Under the pieces are notes generated by a model, which made no database searches, was not told where the DNA came from, and saw only the letters and a list, made by a program, of their open reading frames with translations. Positions 1 to 12,300 of a stretch of 64,000 nt of DNA are shown here, piece by piece (the first letter of the stretch is position 1; every line of letters starts with the position of its first letter). Source of the stretch: Cynocephalus volans (lineage: Eukaryota; Chordata; Mammalia; Dermoptera; Cynocephalidae); NCBI RefSeq assembly GCF_027409185.1, contig NC_084464.1, positions 44,057,095-44,121,094 of the forward strand, in the 5' to 3' direction. The translations under genes and the position numbers were made by a program.

Positions 1-20
1 GCCCCTGCCCCCTCACTCAC

Positions 21-353
21 CTGTCACTCCCATGGTGGACACAGGGCCCATGCGCTGCCCCTCATGGATACCGTACAGGTGCATCTTGTACTTGCGCCCA
101 GGCTCCAGGCCCCCCACGGTGACCTCACTCTCCTTGCCCTCGACACGTACTGCCTGGGGCCGCCCATCTCTGTCTTTGTACTGGATGGTGAAGGAGTTGA
201 AGCGGCCCTGGGGGACGGTCCAGGAAAGGCTCAGCGAGTCTGGGGATGATCCTGTCACTGTCAGCTCTCCCAGAAGTGGCTCCTCGGGGGGCTCTGGGGT
301 CTTCATGCTGGACTCTGTGGGGCTAGGGGTCTCATCCACAACATCCTGGGGGG
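21..353 (-). CDS. TNXB: TNXB FN3 domain (last in window)
   Basis: A 333-bp phase 1-1 exon. An acidic Pro/Ser-rich linker (VDETPSPTESS) precedes an FN3 repeat (LLGELTVTGSSPDSLSLSW, KYKMHLYGIHEGQR). The donor GT is at 20/19, so the gene continues to the left of the window. Confidence 0.92.
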
Positions 354-3300
354 CTAAGAGAAGAGATGGGGGGTACAGGCTGTAAGGGCGACTTGCTTTG
401 CTGCTGTCGTCGATAAAGACAATCAAGTCCACCAGCAACATACTCCTCAAGTATACTAGGAGCTCAGTAGGCTAAGGGACTTACATAGCCTTTGTATTAG
501 CCACTTAGTCACTCACAGAAGGAGAGAGGGCTGAGAGCCCTCAATATCTGTCCTGTACTGCTGGTGCGACTGCACTAGTGGGTTCTGTGGGCCTGGGGGT
601 CTCCCCTCATGTCTGAGAAATGAGCCAAGATGGGAAGAGAGGAAACTTCTGAGGATACTTCCATACTGCATTCACTAACCTCAGGAAAGCGAGGCGGGCA
701 GTGAAGCCTCTTCCCACCTATGCCCCTTCCCAGGGCGCTCTGGCTGCCCCATCCTCTTACCTGGACAGGATCATGGAATGTGCTCCGGCCAAGCCCTCCC
801 TGGACAGCCCTGCTCCTGTCTGCCCTTTAACCCTAAGGTATGAATTGCTAAGGCAGGGTTCTAGACAAGAGTGGGTGAAAGATTCAGGGGTGTGTGGAGG
901 TTGGGAAGGGCCCTGCTCTTTCCTGGCTGGCTCTGGAGTCACACCCCGATGGCCACCAACTCACTGTCCCTGCAGTTAGGTCTTTGCCGAGGGTCCGTGG
1001 TATAGGGAGACGGTGGCACAAGGAAAACCAGCCCTTCCGTGACCCACTCCCTGGTCCATGGGGGACTACTTACGGGACAGGAGATTGAGGAGGGAACAGG
1101 CAAGAATGATAACCCAGGCAAGGCTGGGAAAGGGAGGGAGGTGAGGAGCGGAAATGTTTACTAGGAAGTGAGAGAATCAGGGAGAAACAGAAGCTCACTC
1201 TTAAATAGCAGTTTTGATGTGCCAGACACTATTCTCAGTGCTATTTGTGTATGAACTCATTTAATTCTGACAACTCTGTGTAGTGGCTACCATTATTATC
1301 CCCATTTGACAGAAGGGAAAGGTGAGGCACAGAGAAGTTAAGTGGCTCGCACAAGGTCCCTTAGGCAGTAAGTTATGAAACTGGCAGTAACAGCCCGGGA
1401 GTTGGCTCCAGAGCCCATGCTCCTGACCATTACGCCACAATACCTCTTGGCAAAGGCTTCATGGGCCATGGGAATGGCAACAGACCGAGAGAGCCTGGGG
1501 ACATGGAGGAACAGGCTGGGATGCTGGGCTTCTAGTGAGCCCTTCGCCCCGTTCCAAGCTGGCTGGGAGTCAGGGGCTGGGAGGAGTCCTGTTCATGCCT
1601 CAAAGAGGCTGGGGAAATGCGGTGCTCTTGTCTTTCAGATCTGCCACCTCTGAACAGGGCAGCAATGGCGTGAGGGTGCGGGGAGTGGTGACAGAATCTC
1701 AGAAACGGCCACAACATGAACCAGGCCATGAAGGAGGCTGTGGATAAGCTGGAAGGATCCCGGGCCAGCTCCTGCTCACAGGACTGGGACTACCAGGGAA
1801 TGGAGGCCTGTGCGGCCCTGACTCACCCGTCTTGGCCACCACAGACACAGGCCCCACACGCTGCCTGCCACGAAGCCCGTAGAGGTTCATCTTATATTTC
1901 CGGTCGGATTCCAAGCCAGGGACAGTGACCTCGTTCTCATCCCCACTAATGCGTACTGCCTGGGGCTGCCCCTCTGCATCCTTGTACTGGACCACGAAGG
2001 AGTCGAAGGGGCCCTGGGCCACAGTCCATGACAGGCGTAGGGAGTCTGGGGTCACGCCGGTCACCGTCAGTTCCCCCAGGAGAGGCTGTTCGGGTGAGTT
2101 GGGTTGCGGGGGCTCCTCTTTCCTCTCTGGGGCTGTAAACAAGAGGATCCATCCAGGTGGTGAACTGGCAGCCTGGGATTGGGGATTGGGGTTTGGACGG
2201 GATGTCACACCTGATGGGCGGGATGGGTCACTGCTCTATTAGTATGAGTGCTAAACTCCTGGGAAGTCTGGCACAGTCAGGGTATGACACACCTTCTGGG
2301 CCTTGGGGAGCTGCTGAACAGGATGGAAGGGGCCCAGCAGTGTGGGGGAGGCTGGCTGCCCTTCAGCCCCGGAGCAGGGCCAGTATGCCAGAGTCATCCA
2401 TCTTGCTGGGAGGCCCTAGCTTGTTCCTGGCTGAGGGCTTATGTGCAGAAGATTGAGAGGGGTCACATGGGGGCTTAGGTGGCTGCCACTTACCAGTGGT
2501 GCCATCGGCCATGAGGGGACCATATCGCTTCTTGTTGGCAATCCCAAATAGAGTGAATCTATACTTGTGGTCAGAGTCCAGGGGGGAGATGATGATTGAG
2601 CGCTCAGGCCCTTCCACAGGTACCACCTGGGGACGTCCCTCCCTGTCCCTGAATTGGACCATGAAGGAGTCAAACTGGCCCTCAGGGACAGTCCAGGAGA
2701 GGTGCAGCGAGTCTGAGGTAGGGTCTGTCACCCAGAGCTTTCCCAGGCGGGGTGGGGTCCCTGGGCTGGGATCACTCTGAAGCACTAGGAAGAAGGGGTA
2801 GAGAGAAGGGAGGGACACACATCACAGGAGAAGAGGAACCCATCTCCCACACAGGGGTGCTGCGTGCTGTTGTGCAGACCATTCACTGTACAAAGGTGCA
2901 TTGCCAAGAGAGCACAGAGGTACTGAAATCCAGCCAGCACTCTGCTTGCCAAGCTGTGCCCTGGTAAGGAGCTATGTCTACCTAGAGGAAGGGCTGCTTT
3001 CTTCCAAATGGCACAAAAGCACTGTATGGACTAGTGTGGCCCTGACTCAATCCACAACTGGGGGAGGTTGGGGGGGGGTCAGAAAGAGCAGAGCCCAGCC
3101 AGGCCCTTCCATATCTCCACAGCCAGGGAAATCTTCCCAGTACAAACTCCACTGCTTCCAGGCCTAACTACTAAGCTGGTTTCTCGTCCAAGAGAGGAGA
3201 GCAGGATCCTTGGGGTGTTTTAATGTGAGAGAGCCTCCCATACCTATAGGACTGGGACTCATCGATGACCCCGCCCTGCATCGCCCACCCTTCACTCCCT

Positions 3301-6300
3301 ACCCGCTGTGCCATCAGCATTAAACATGCTCCTGCTGCCCCCACCCATTCTGCGTGCATCTCCCTTTCGCCTCCATCTTCCCTCTTTGCTCCCTACTCAT
3401 TCGCAGCCCAGACTCCAGAAAGTATCGACACTGGTGGTAGCCACGTCCTCACCTCCATCGCCCTCCCAACCCAGCTCCACCCCGGCACCAGGCAGCTCTC
3501 ATTGGGGTCAGTGGTGACCTTGCCATTGCTAGGTCCTGTGGACATTCTGCTGCCCTTGAGTCAGACTTGTCTGACTGTGCCCTCCTTCCTGGCGTCCAGG
3601 ATGCCTCTCTCCCTGGTTCTGCTCCTCCCAGCAAGTCACCCCTCAGACTACCCTGTGGACTCCTCTTCCTGTGCTCCTGCTGAGTGCTGGCCATCCCCTA
3701 GGTTCCAGGGTTCCAATGGTCCTGTCTCTTCCCACTCCCGTCCCCTCACTCTGGCTCCTATCCTTTGGCACTGACAATACCCACTCTCCCTCTTCAGGCC
3801 TTTTCTCTGCTTTCCAGACCCACGATGGTGGCAGTATAACCCTGAGGCCCCATCACGTTCCGCTTGGGTGACCTCTCCCTCTCTGTGCCTCAATTCTCAT
3901 GCCTTGCAGGGCTGCTGTGGGGAGTAAGTGTGATGATACACTCAGAACATTCTGAATGCATTTGACGCTTAATAAATGCTCAAAAGATGTTTATCTAAGC
4001 GTCCCACACCATGCTGTTCCCACCTCTGCTGCTCCCTGCCTCAGGAATGCGACTGTCTGATCCAGAATCCTGGGGGCTGCCTGGGGCTCCTCATTCTCCT
4101 TCACCTCCCACTTTCAGTGCTACAGCCACCACCCCAGCCAGGCCACCATCCCCTCTCTCCAGCTCTTAACTTATTTCTCCAGCTACTCTCTGCAGCAGCC
4201 ACAGTGCCATTTGTAAGATAAATATCTAATCATGTCACTCTCCCACTTAAGACTCTTAGAGGCCTCCTAGACCCCTTAGATGAGGCCCAGCCCTCAGCAT
4301 GGCACATGAAGCCCTAAGGCCAAGCCCTTTAGCTCCCCACGTGCCCTGCTCTCCAGCCAGAGGAAACAGTGACATTGACTCTCCTACAGGCCATGGTCTC
4401 CCCTGCCTCGCTCACCACATCTCCCTCTGCCTGCACTGCCCTTCTCAACCTCTCTGCCTGTCCCACCTCTACTTTTCCTTCAGGATTGAGCTCAGGTACC
4501 CCTGCTTCCGGGAAGTCTTCCGGAGCTCCCAAAGCAGGTCCCAAAGCACTGGGAAGACCTCCTTCAGGACAGTGCAGAGGGCAGGGGTTGGGTGTGACTG
4601 TTCTCACTCACAGATCTTGGCTTCAGCCATCAGGGGGCCGTGCCTCTTCTTGCCCACGAGCCCATACAGGACAAATTTGTACTTGCGGCCAGGGTCCAGG
4701 GAGGTGATGCGGGCTGAGCGCTGAGGCCCCTCCACAGGCACTACCTGGGGCCCATCCCTGTCCTTGTACTGGACCATGAAGGAGTCAAACTCGCCCTCAG
4801 GAACTGTCCAGCGCAGAAGCAGGGAGTCAGAGGTCAAGTCGGTCACTGTCAGCTCGCCCAGTCGTGGTGGGCCCGAGGACTTCCCAGGCTTCTCCCCATC
4901 CCTGTCTGGAGTTTGGGGGGCAAAATCAAAGCATAGTGGCTCAAACATTCCCTTGTCCCCCATCCTCTTCCCACCTCACTCCATCCAGAACAGCTCCCTC
5001 CCTGGAAGCCTCCATTTCCCCACCCCTCAGCCCTCTGTGATCAGCCCTCCAAGTCCTTCCCTCGTGATAGCTTCCCCACCTCTCGCAAGATCTTAGTCTC
5101 TGCACACCGGGGTCTTGAGGAAAGTTTCAAGTCCCCCATGGTTCTGCCTGAGAGTTTCAAGCCTCCCTGCAGTGGCTTTGGAGCAATCTTAAGCCTCCTT
5201 GGCCCACCTGAACTGCTCTCTCCCTTGCCACCCTCTCTCCCAGTGGTGAGCTTGACCTGGACTTGGGGATAGAGTTGGCCACCCTGGTCCTATAGAGAGG
5301 GACCAAGAGGGTATGTAAGAGCCAGCCACCCCAAGGCCCTGTCCTTCACTGGTCCTGCAAACCTCAGTCACCTTAGAAGTCCTGATGGTTGTGGAGCCCC
5401 CTGCCCCAGGGAGCATCCACCCCCAGTAGAAACCAACTGATGGGACTATGGTGCTATCCACTGCAAGCCAGGCTCCCAGGGAGGTGGTGTTGGGGGCTGT
5501 GGGGAAGGAATGGGGAGGAGGGGCTGAGAGTCAGTATCTTTAGGGCCAGAGGTCTTTCCACGCCCCCACCCTGCCAAGAGATCTCTGGAGTGGAGCAGGG
5601 CAGAAGAGGACCAGGAAGTGGGGGCAGGACACAGGACAAAGAAAGTTGCTTTTCTCCTTGAATCCCTGTCCCACCCTCTGACTTTTCTCTTCCTGCCTTC
5701 TTTTCCTGGAGTACTCCCCTCCCCTACCTACCCTGTCATTCTTCTAAGACACCCTCCCTCCATCTTCCCTCTGAACCCACAACTTCTTTTCTCTCCTTGT
5801 TTTCTCCTATCATCCAGCCCCAAATGTTGGCTCTGCCCTTCACTGGCCCTTCAATCCTCATCCCACCTCTGAAGTCCAGATAACACCAGCTCCTCCCCCA
5901 ATCTCAGGACATTGGTCTGAGCAGAGTCCAAGATGTACCCATAATGCCTTGGTAGATGATAGGGGCTGAGGGCTTGCCCCCGGGGGAGACCCCTCGAAGT
6001 GACAGCTCGTAGGGGGCTCCAGGAGGGGGTGGGGGCATCAGAGCCTGGCGGACGTCCCCTGGCAGCAGTTCCTCATGAGCCCCCGGCCCCTCGGGCACCC
6101 GCAGGTGTAGCTGGAAGTAGGCAAATGTGTCGGGCTGGGCAGTCCAGGTCACGTGGAGGCGCCCTGTCTTGTCTCTGCCCAGCACCCTCAACTCTCCCAG
6201 CTCCTGGGGGCGCTGCTGAAGGAGAGGGGCCCGGGCCCCTTGGGTCGTCGAGGGGCCTGAGGGAGGAGGCTCATCGGTAGCCCCCAAAAGGCCAGAGGGT

Positions 6301-9300
6301 GAGGACCCTGGGAAGGGGCAAGGTGAGAAAAACAGGAGAGTCGAGTATGAGAGCCGGAAAGGAATCCTCAGTCCCCAGGTTCTGCCCTCTGGGTTCTATG
6401 AGCCTAGAACCCCCCCCCTTTTCTGCTCCTGCTTCCACCACCTGGGCCACCCCTTCCTCCTAAAGTTCTTCCCAGTCCTCCAAACACTCCCATCTACCAG
6501 ATTCCTGAGCAGACAGGCCTGCGCTTAGGGCAGGTAATAAATGAAATAAATAAAACCTACTATCCCTCCCCCCACTTCTATGACCTCCAGTCCCCAGAGA
6601 CTTCCATGTCCCTCCCCACATGCAACCCCTTTCCCCCACTGGGTGGTGGTCGTGGCTTCCATTAGTGCTGCAGTGAGAAGCCTGGAAGAAAGGAGGAGAC
6701 TGTGATGTTAGGGAGGGAGGGTGCAAGCGGAGAGTGAGCAGGGAGAAGAAAGAGAGGGCATGGGGGGTGGACATCCAGGTCAGGTGGCATCTGGGCCCTG
6801 TGGGGAAAGAAAAGGTCCACCACCCTCCCACAGCAGACACAGAGCACCCTCTCCCCAAGCCTGGACTTGGTTCCTGTGGGAGAGACAAGCATGAATGAGC
6901 CAGGAGGCCTGAAGAGGCAGCTCAAGAAGCAGTGGGCTCACCCCACCCCCATACACATGCTGCCTGATGGCTTCAAGGCCACCCCCAAGCAGTTTCAGTG
7001 TGTTCCTTTAAGGTCAAGGTCAAATTGTGGAAAATAGTAACCACTGACCACAGTCTTCAGCCACCCTCACCACAGTGAGTCAGAATGGGAATCACTGGTT
7101 TTAATCCTCACCCCACTCAAACTGCTCCAGTGAATCTCTGCGCTCCCCAGCACCCCCAAATGCCCCTTTCTATTGCCTAGAATAGCAATCCTGGCAGAAG
7201 TGCCTTGTGAATCTGAATAAAAATCAGGAAACCCCAAAGACCAGGTTCCCTTGGCCTTGGGTATCCACAGGATGATGCCAATCCCCTGGGGTGGGGGTGG
7301 CTTCTAGAGACACAGAAGGACGTGCTTTGTTGTGGGGGTCCCCTGGAGCCTAGGCCAGGTAGGGCCTGAAGGAAGAAGGGTGTGGTGGGGGTGGCAGCCT
7401 GAGCGGTGAGGCAGTGGGAGGACTCATGGATGCAGTCTCCACCATCAGGATGCTGGACAGGGCATGATGGGTGGTCCCGCGGCCCCAGCCCACGCTACCT
7501 GTGGTGGTGATGAAGGCGTAGGACTTGGAAGTCTGCCCCGCCCGCACCCCGTGGACCTCCACGTGGTAGGTGGTGCTGGGCCTGAGGTCGGGTAGGCTGA
7601 CGGTGCGCGTGGTGCCGGGCACGGTCAGCTCCCCGCCGGGGCCCTCTGCCGGCGGCTGGGGCCGCCAGCGCAGCACTATGCGCTCGAACTGGCCGCGGAG
7701 CCCGTCGAGAGATACCAGGAGCGAGCCGTCGGCGGAACTGCCCAGCACCTCGGGCTTCGGGTGACGGGGCGTAGCCACCCGATCGACGCCTTCAGGTGAT
7801 AGACCGTAGATGCCCTGGTTGGAGTCCGGCTTCCTGGTGCCCGGGTCAGGGTGGGCGGTGGGGCGGGGGCGACGGGACGGGGGTGCAGGGGAGCCGGCGG
7901 GGGCAGCGGCAGCCAGACGCCGCTGCAAATATTCATGGATGTGGCGCGCCACCGACGTGTAGGTCTGGTTGGCCCGCAATGGGTAGCCGTGAGCCCGCAG
8001 GTGGCGCTCCAGGTCCTGCACCGAGCCGCGGAAGCGGCCCAGCTCAGCCGTCAGGTTGCCCCACGGCCGCCGGGGGGACTGGGGCAGGCTCGGCCGAGGC
8101 CGGGACTCCTCCTCCCCGTTCTCTGCGGGCCGCGAGGGCCTCGGGGGCCTCGGGGGCTGCGGGGCCGGGGCAGGCCTGGGCCGGGGCTTGGGGGACGGGG
8201 CTGGGGGTCGCGCCTCCGGGTAACTGTAGTGGCCTGGTGCTGCCAGGGGCGAAAAATGGGGAGGGGGAGAGCTGGTCAGTAGCAACCTCCCCACCCCCGC
8301 CCCTCGCACTCTCCCCACGGCAGCCCCTCCCTCCATCCTTCCACCAGAGCCAGAGGCCTTCCCTGTTACCCCAGCCCCACCTGGAAAGAAAACCGAGAGA
8401 AATGAGTCAGTGCCCCCGGGAGCCCCCTTCCCCTCCGCCTCCAAGCCCACCACTGTTGGTGCCCTAGAAAGAAGAGAGAAGCCAGCGGGTGGGGCCCTGG
8501 ATCTGAAGGAGAGAAAGGGGAGTGGGGGAAGAAAATGTGAGCTACAGCCAGGTGGGCGTCTCCCTGTCACAAGAAAGAAAGGAAAGATCCGGGCATCTGT
8601 TAAGAAACCTTGAGGGTTAGTGGAATATTACTTCTGTGAGACCCAGCTCCCAGCCACCTCAATCCTAAAATCAACAGGACTGATCCCACCCGCCTAATTC
8701 CAGTCCCCACAAGACCTGCCCCTGTACCTAAGTATGGATGAGAACCTCTCTCATTCTGGTGGATCAGACAGCATCTCCTATTCTCCACATCTCTCTGTGG
8801 AGCAGTTCCTCCCCTAGTCTACCCTGCAGCCATCCTATAGGACTCCAAACACCTGAGGGCTCTGTCTCCCCAGTGCCCTCAGGCCTGAACAAGTCCCCCT
8901 GCAGGTGCTTTGAGACTGCCACAAACCCTGCCAAATGTATTCAGAGGAGCTTGTGAGCCCTAGACCTGGGCTCTTGAGGAGGGGGCTTCTAGTCTTGGAA
9001 ACTAGGGCCCTTCTCTAACCCATGGCCCTCCATACCTGTGTTTGCCCTGACAGAAGTCGGGTAGCTAATGGCCCGGCCCCGCTCTGCAGTGACAGTCACC
9101 ACATATTCCACGCCTGGCATCAGGTCAGTCAGCAGCGTCCCATCTGCGTCAGGGAGCACTTCTAGTCGCACCCTTTGGTTCCCGGCACTGACGTAGGACA
9201 CCACAAATCGGTCCACCTCGGCCTGGGGGCGCAGCCAGCTGAGCTCCAGTGTGGTTGGAGTCACAGCCACCACGCGGAGGTCCTGGGGACCATCGATCAC

Positions 9301-12300
9301 TATCAGGGTTAGAGAGAGGAGAGCTCAGGTAAGAGTCTGGTTCTTCAGTCATCAGCTTTCTTTTCAAGAGCCTGGCTCCCATCCGGCCCCTCCCCTCTGC
9401 CCTCCTGGAGGGCAGATTCCCAGCTTCCCTCTCAAATCCAGATCTCCATCCAGGAGCCCATCCCTACAGCCCCAGCTCTTACTGGTGGTGATGGTCTTGG
9501 AGGCAGGAGGGCTCCAGCTGGTCCCTCGAAGGGCACGGACCGTGACCTGGTACTCCTGACCGGGAGCCAATCCTCTCTGGTCATAGGCTGAAGCAGAGCT
9601 GGGCACCCGGGCCGTGAATGGGGGACTCACCCCCTCTGTCTGCGAGAGAGAGTACACCGGGTGGATCAGGGGCTGGCACAATCTCCCTTATCTCTTCTTT
9701 CTCCAATTCCAAATAGTGTCGACATGGAACTTGGCTCTATCTGGGAGCATGGGCAGTAACAGTAAATACTCCGAGCACTTATTCCATGCCGGTTTTCACA
9801 ACCACCCTTTGAGGCAGGTCCTATTAGTCCCATTTTACAGATGAGGAAACTGAGACACAAAAGGATAAGTATATTGCCAAGGTCACCAACACCAAGAAAG
9901 TGGCAGGAGTCTAAGCCTAGGCAGAATCCCCTCTCATGGGCTCTCCCTGTTCATCTGCCAGTATTCCACCCAACACACATCAGGATTCTTCCTCTGGCTT
10001 TCCCCTGGCAACCCCAGGCATTAGAAGGCTTTTCCTAAGTTCGATCATTTCAGAACAAATGAAGTAGATCACCAATGCCCTTTCAGGTCTCACTTCCTCC
10101 TTAAAGCATCTGTCTTAGCCTGAACCTCCCAACAGATGCCTGCTCCTGGCTGTGTAATTTCAGTGTGACCTGCATCATGACATTTCCCTTTAGAGGTTTC
10201 TTGTCTCTTCAGCAGGCTTGTAGGCCCCTCAAGACAAGGTCCACCTGCTCAAAGTCCCACAGATACATTTCCTGATTGCTGATTTTGTACCTGGCATCAT
10301 GCTGCGCACTGGAAACACAAAAATAAAAAAATATAGTCCCTGTCCTCAGGTAGCTCATACTCTAGTAGCTAAATGTATGGCCACATCTTAAGTTTTATTA
10401 GATTCCTACCTAAATCTCTATGCATAGCAAATCCCTGTGAGAAAACAACTCTCCTTCAAGTTTACATTTAAGGTATTGTGATTACATGTGGTGTCCCTGC
10501 AGGAAATCTGCTGGGCCCTTCTTCCAGGCAGGGTCTCCTGGAGTGCCAGCTGCTGGGGAAACAGGAGGAACTGGACATCTGTGAGCACTCTAACAGCTCT
10601 GCATTTTGCCAGGCTATCCAGCTAGGACAGCAGCTAAGGACACTCTGTTCTGCTTAGCTATGTTGGCTGTGATGGGGACACCTCCATTCAGCCAAGTAGG
10701 ATTGGAAATTTCAAAAGGTACTCTCCTAAACCAAGAGAATTGTGGGGAAATCAACATACTAAATACCAAAGTATAAAACCAGATGAGAAGGCCACGTAGA
10801 AATTTCCTGGTTGAGGATGAAATAAAGCTTTGTCAAAGTTTTCTGGGTTGAAAAGGTTTCCGGGCCACACAGGACCCCTGTCCCCTTCCTACTTCCCTGC
10901 CCTAGTCTAGGAAGCCTTAGGTAGGCCTCAAATCAAGACTCTCAAAGTCCTCACCCTTCCCACGATTTACTTGCTGACTAACTCTCTTTCTCATTCTCAA
11001 GTCCCCCAACACACATACACCCTTAGATACTCCCTGATGACGTCTGGTTCTTTCAGCAAGGCAAACCCATCCCCAAAGTTCTCCTTCTCCCTTTAGACCA
11101 ACCTAAATATATTCTTTAGACACCTCTTGGTTCCTCCTGAGATCCATTTGAGAAGAGTTCCCTGAAAGTCCCACTGTCAGCCTAACCCATGTCTCCCAGC
11201 ACCATCTCTCTAGCCAGATGCTGGCAGCTGGCTCTGCCACTTGGTAAAGTTTGGCTGCTTCACTGATTGTTTTTGGTGAGTTTTTGACTTGTTTTCAATA
11301 TCAACCTCCTGGCCACAGATAGAGGACTCCACCTTGGTTGGTCCCTGGAGCTTACCTCACCCTTATCTCCCTTTTCAGATTAGACCCAAGCAAAAAACCT
11401 TTCCGAGGCTGCAAAGCCTTGTGTCCCAATGAACACTTAGCATAACTCTGGTTTCCAGGCTGCAGGATACACCCAGACAAGGAATACCTGCCTCAGTTTC
11501 CCCATGCTTTCTCTCACATTTATAGAGCGACTAGCATTTTACGAAACAGCAACATTCCTTAAGTTAGTGGTCCTCAGGCTAGAAGTGCATCAGGTCATTT
11601 GGAGGGTTTGTTACAACACAGGTTACTGGGCTTCACTCCCAGATCTTCTGGTTCAGTAGATCTGGGGGTGGAGTCTGACAATTTGAATTTCTAACAAGCT
11701 CCCAAGCTGATGCTGCAGGTCTAGGAAACATACTTTGAGAACCACTGAGTTGGTGTAACAATGCCACATATGCACGGAGAGGAGGAACATCCTCTTATGC
11801 ATTCTGAAAATAATTCCAATAACTAGGTGTATTGCTTGGCCAGGAATAACAGAGTTAGGACTTTCACAAAGAAGTGCTTCTAGAAAGAGGGAGGGCATGA
11901 GGTAGAGATAGGCTTCTAGGGGGGCTGGCCGGTTAGCTCATTTGATTAGAGTGTGGCCTTATAACACCAAAGTCACAGGTTCAGATCCTGGTACTGGCCA
12001 GCCACCATATTCTAGGAAGATGGCAGCGGCCAGAGAACAGCCAACTGCCAACAGAAATAGACAGAGAGCACTGGACAAGGCAAAAGGCACAATACCAGGG
12101 GTCAGCCACACAGAGCATAGAAAGCATGGTCTGAGGGCCAGTAGCACAGGCTGATATTGAGTCCAAGAGGGGTGTCTGGGGACCAATTTTACAGGAGCGT
12201 CTTCCACACCCAGGCTCAGAGAGGACCCAGAATGTGACAGAGGACCTTACCCAGAGCAGAGTGGATGAACTGAGAGCATAATAAAACCTGGCACAGGCCA

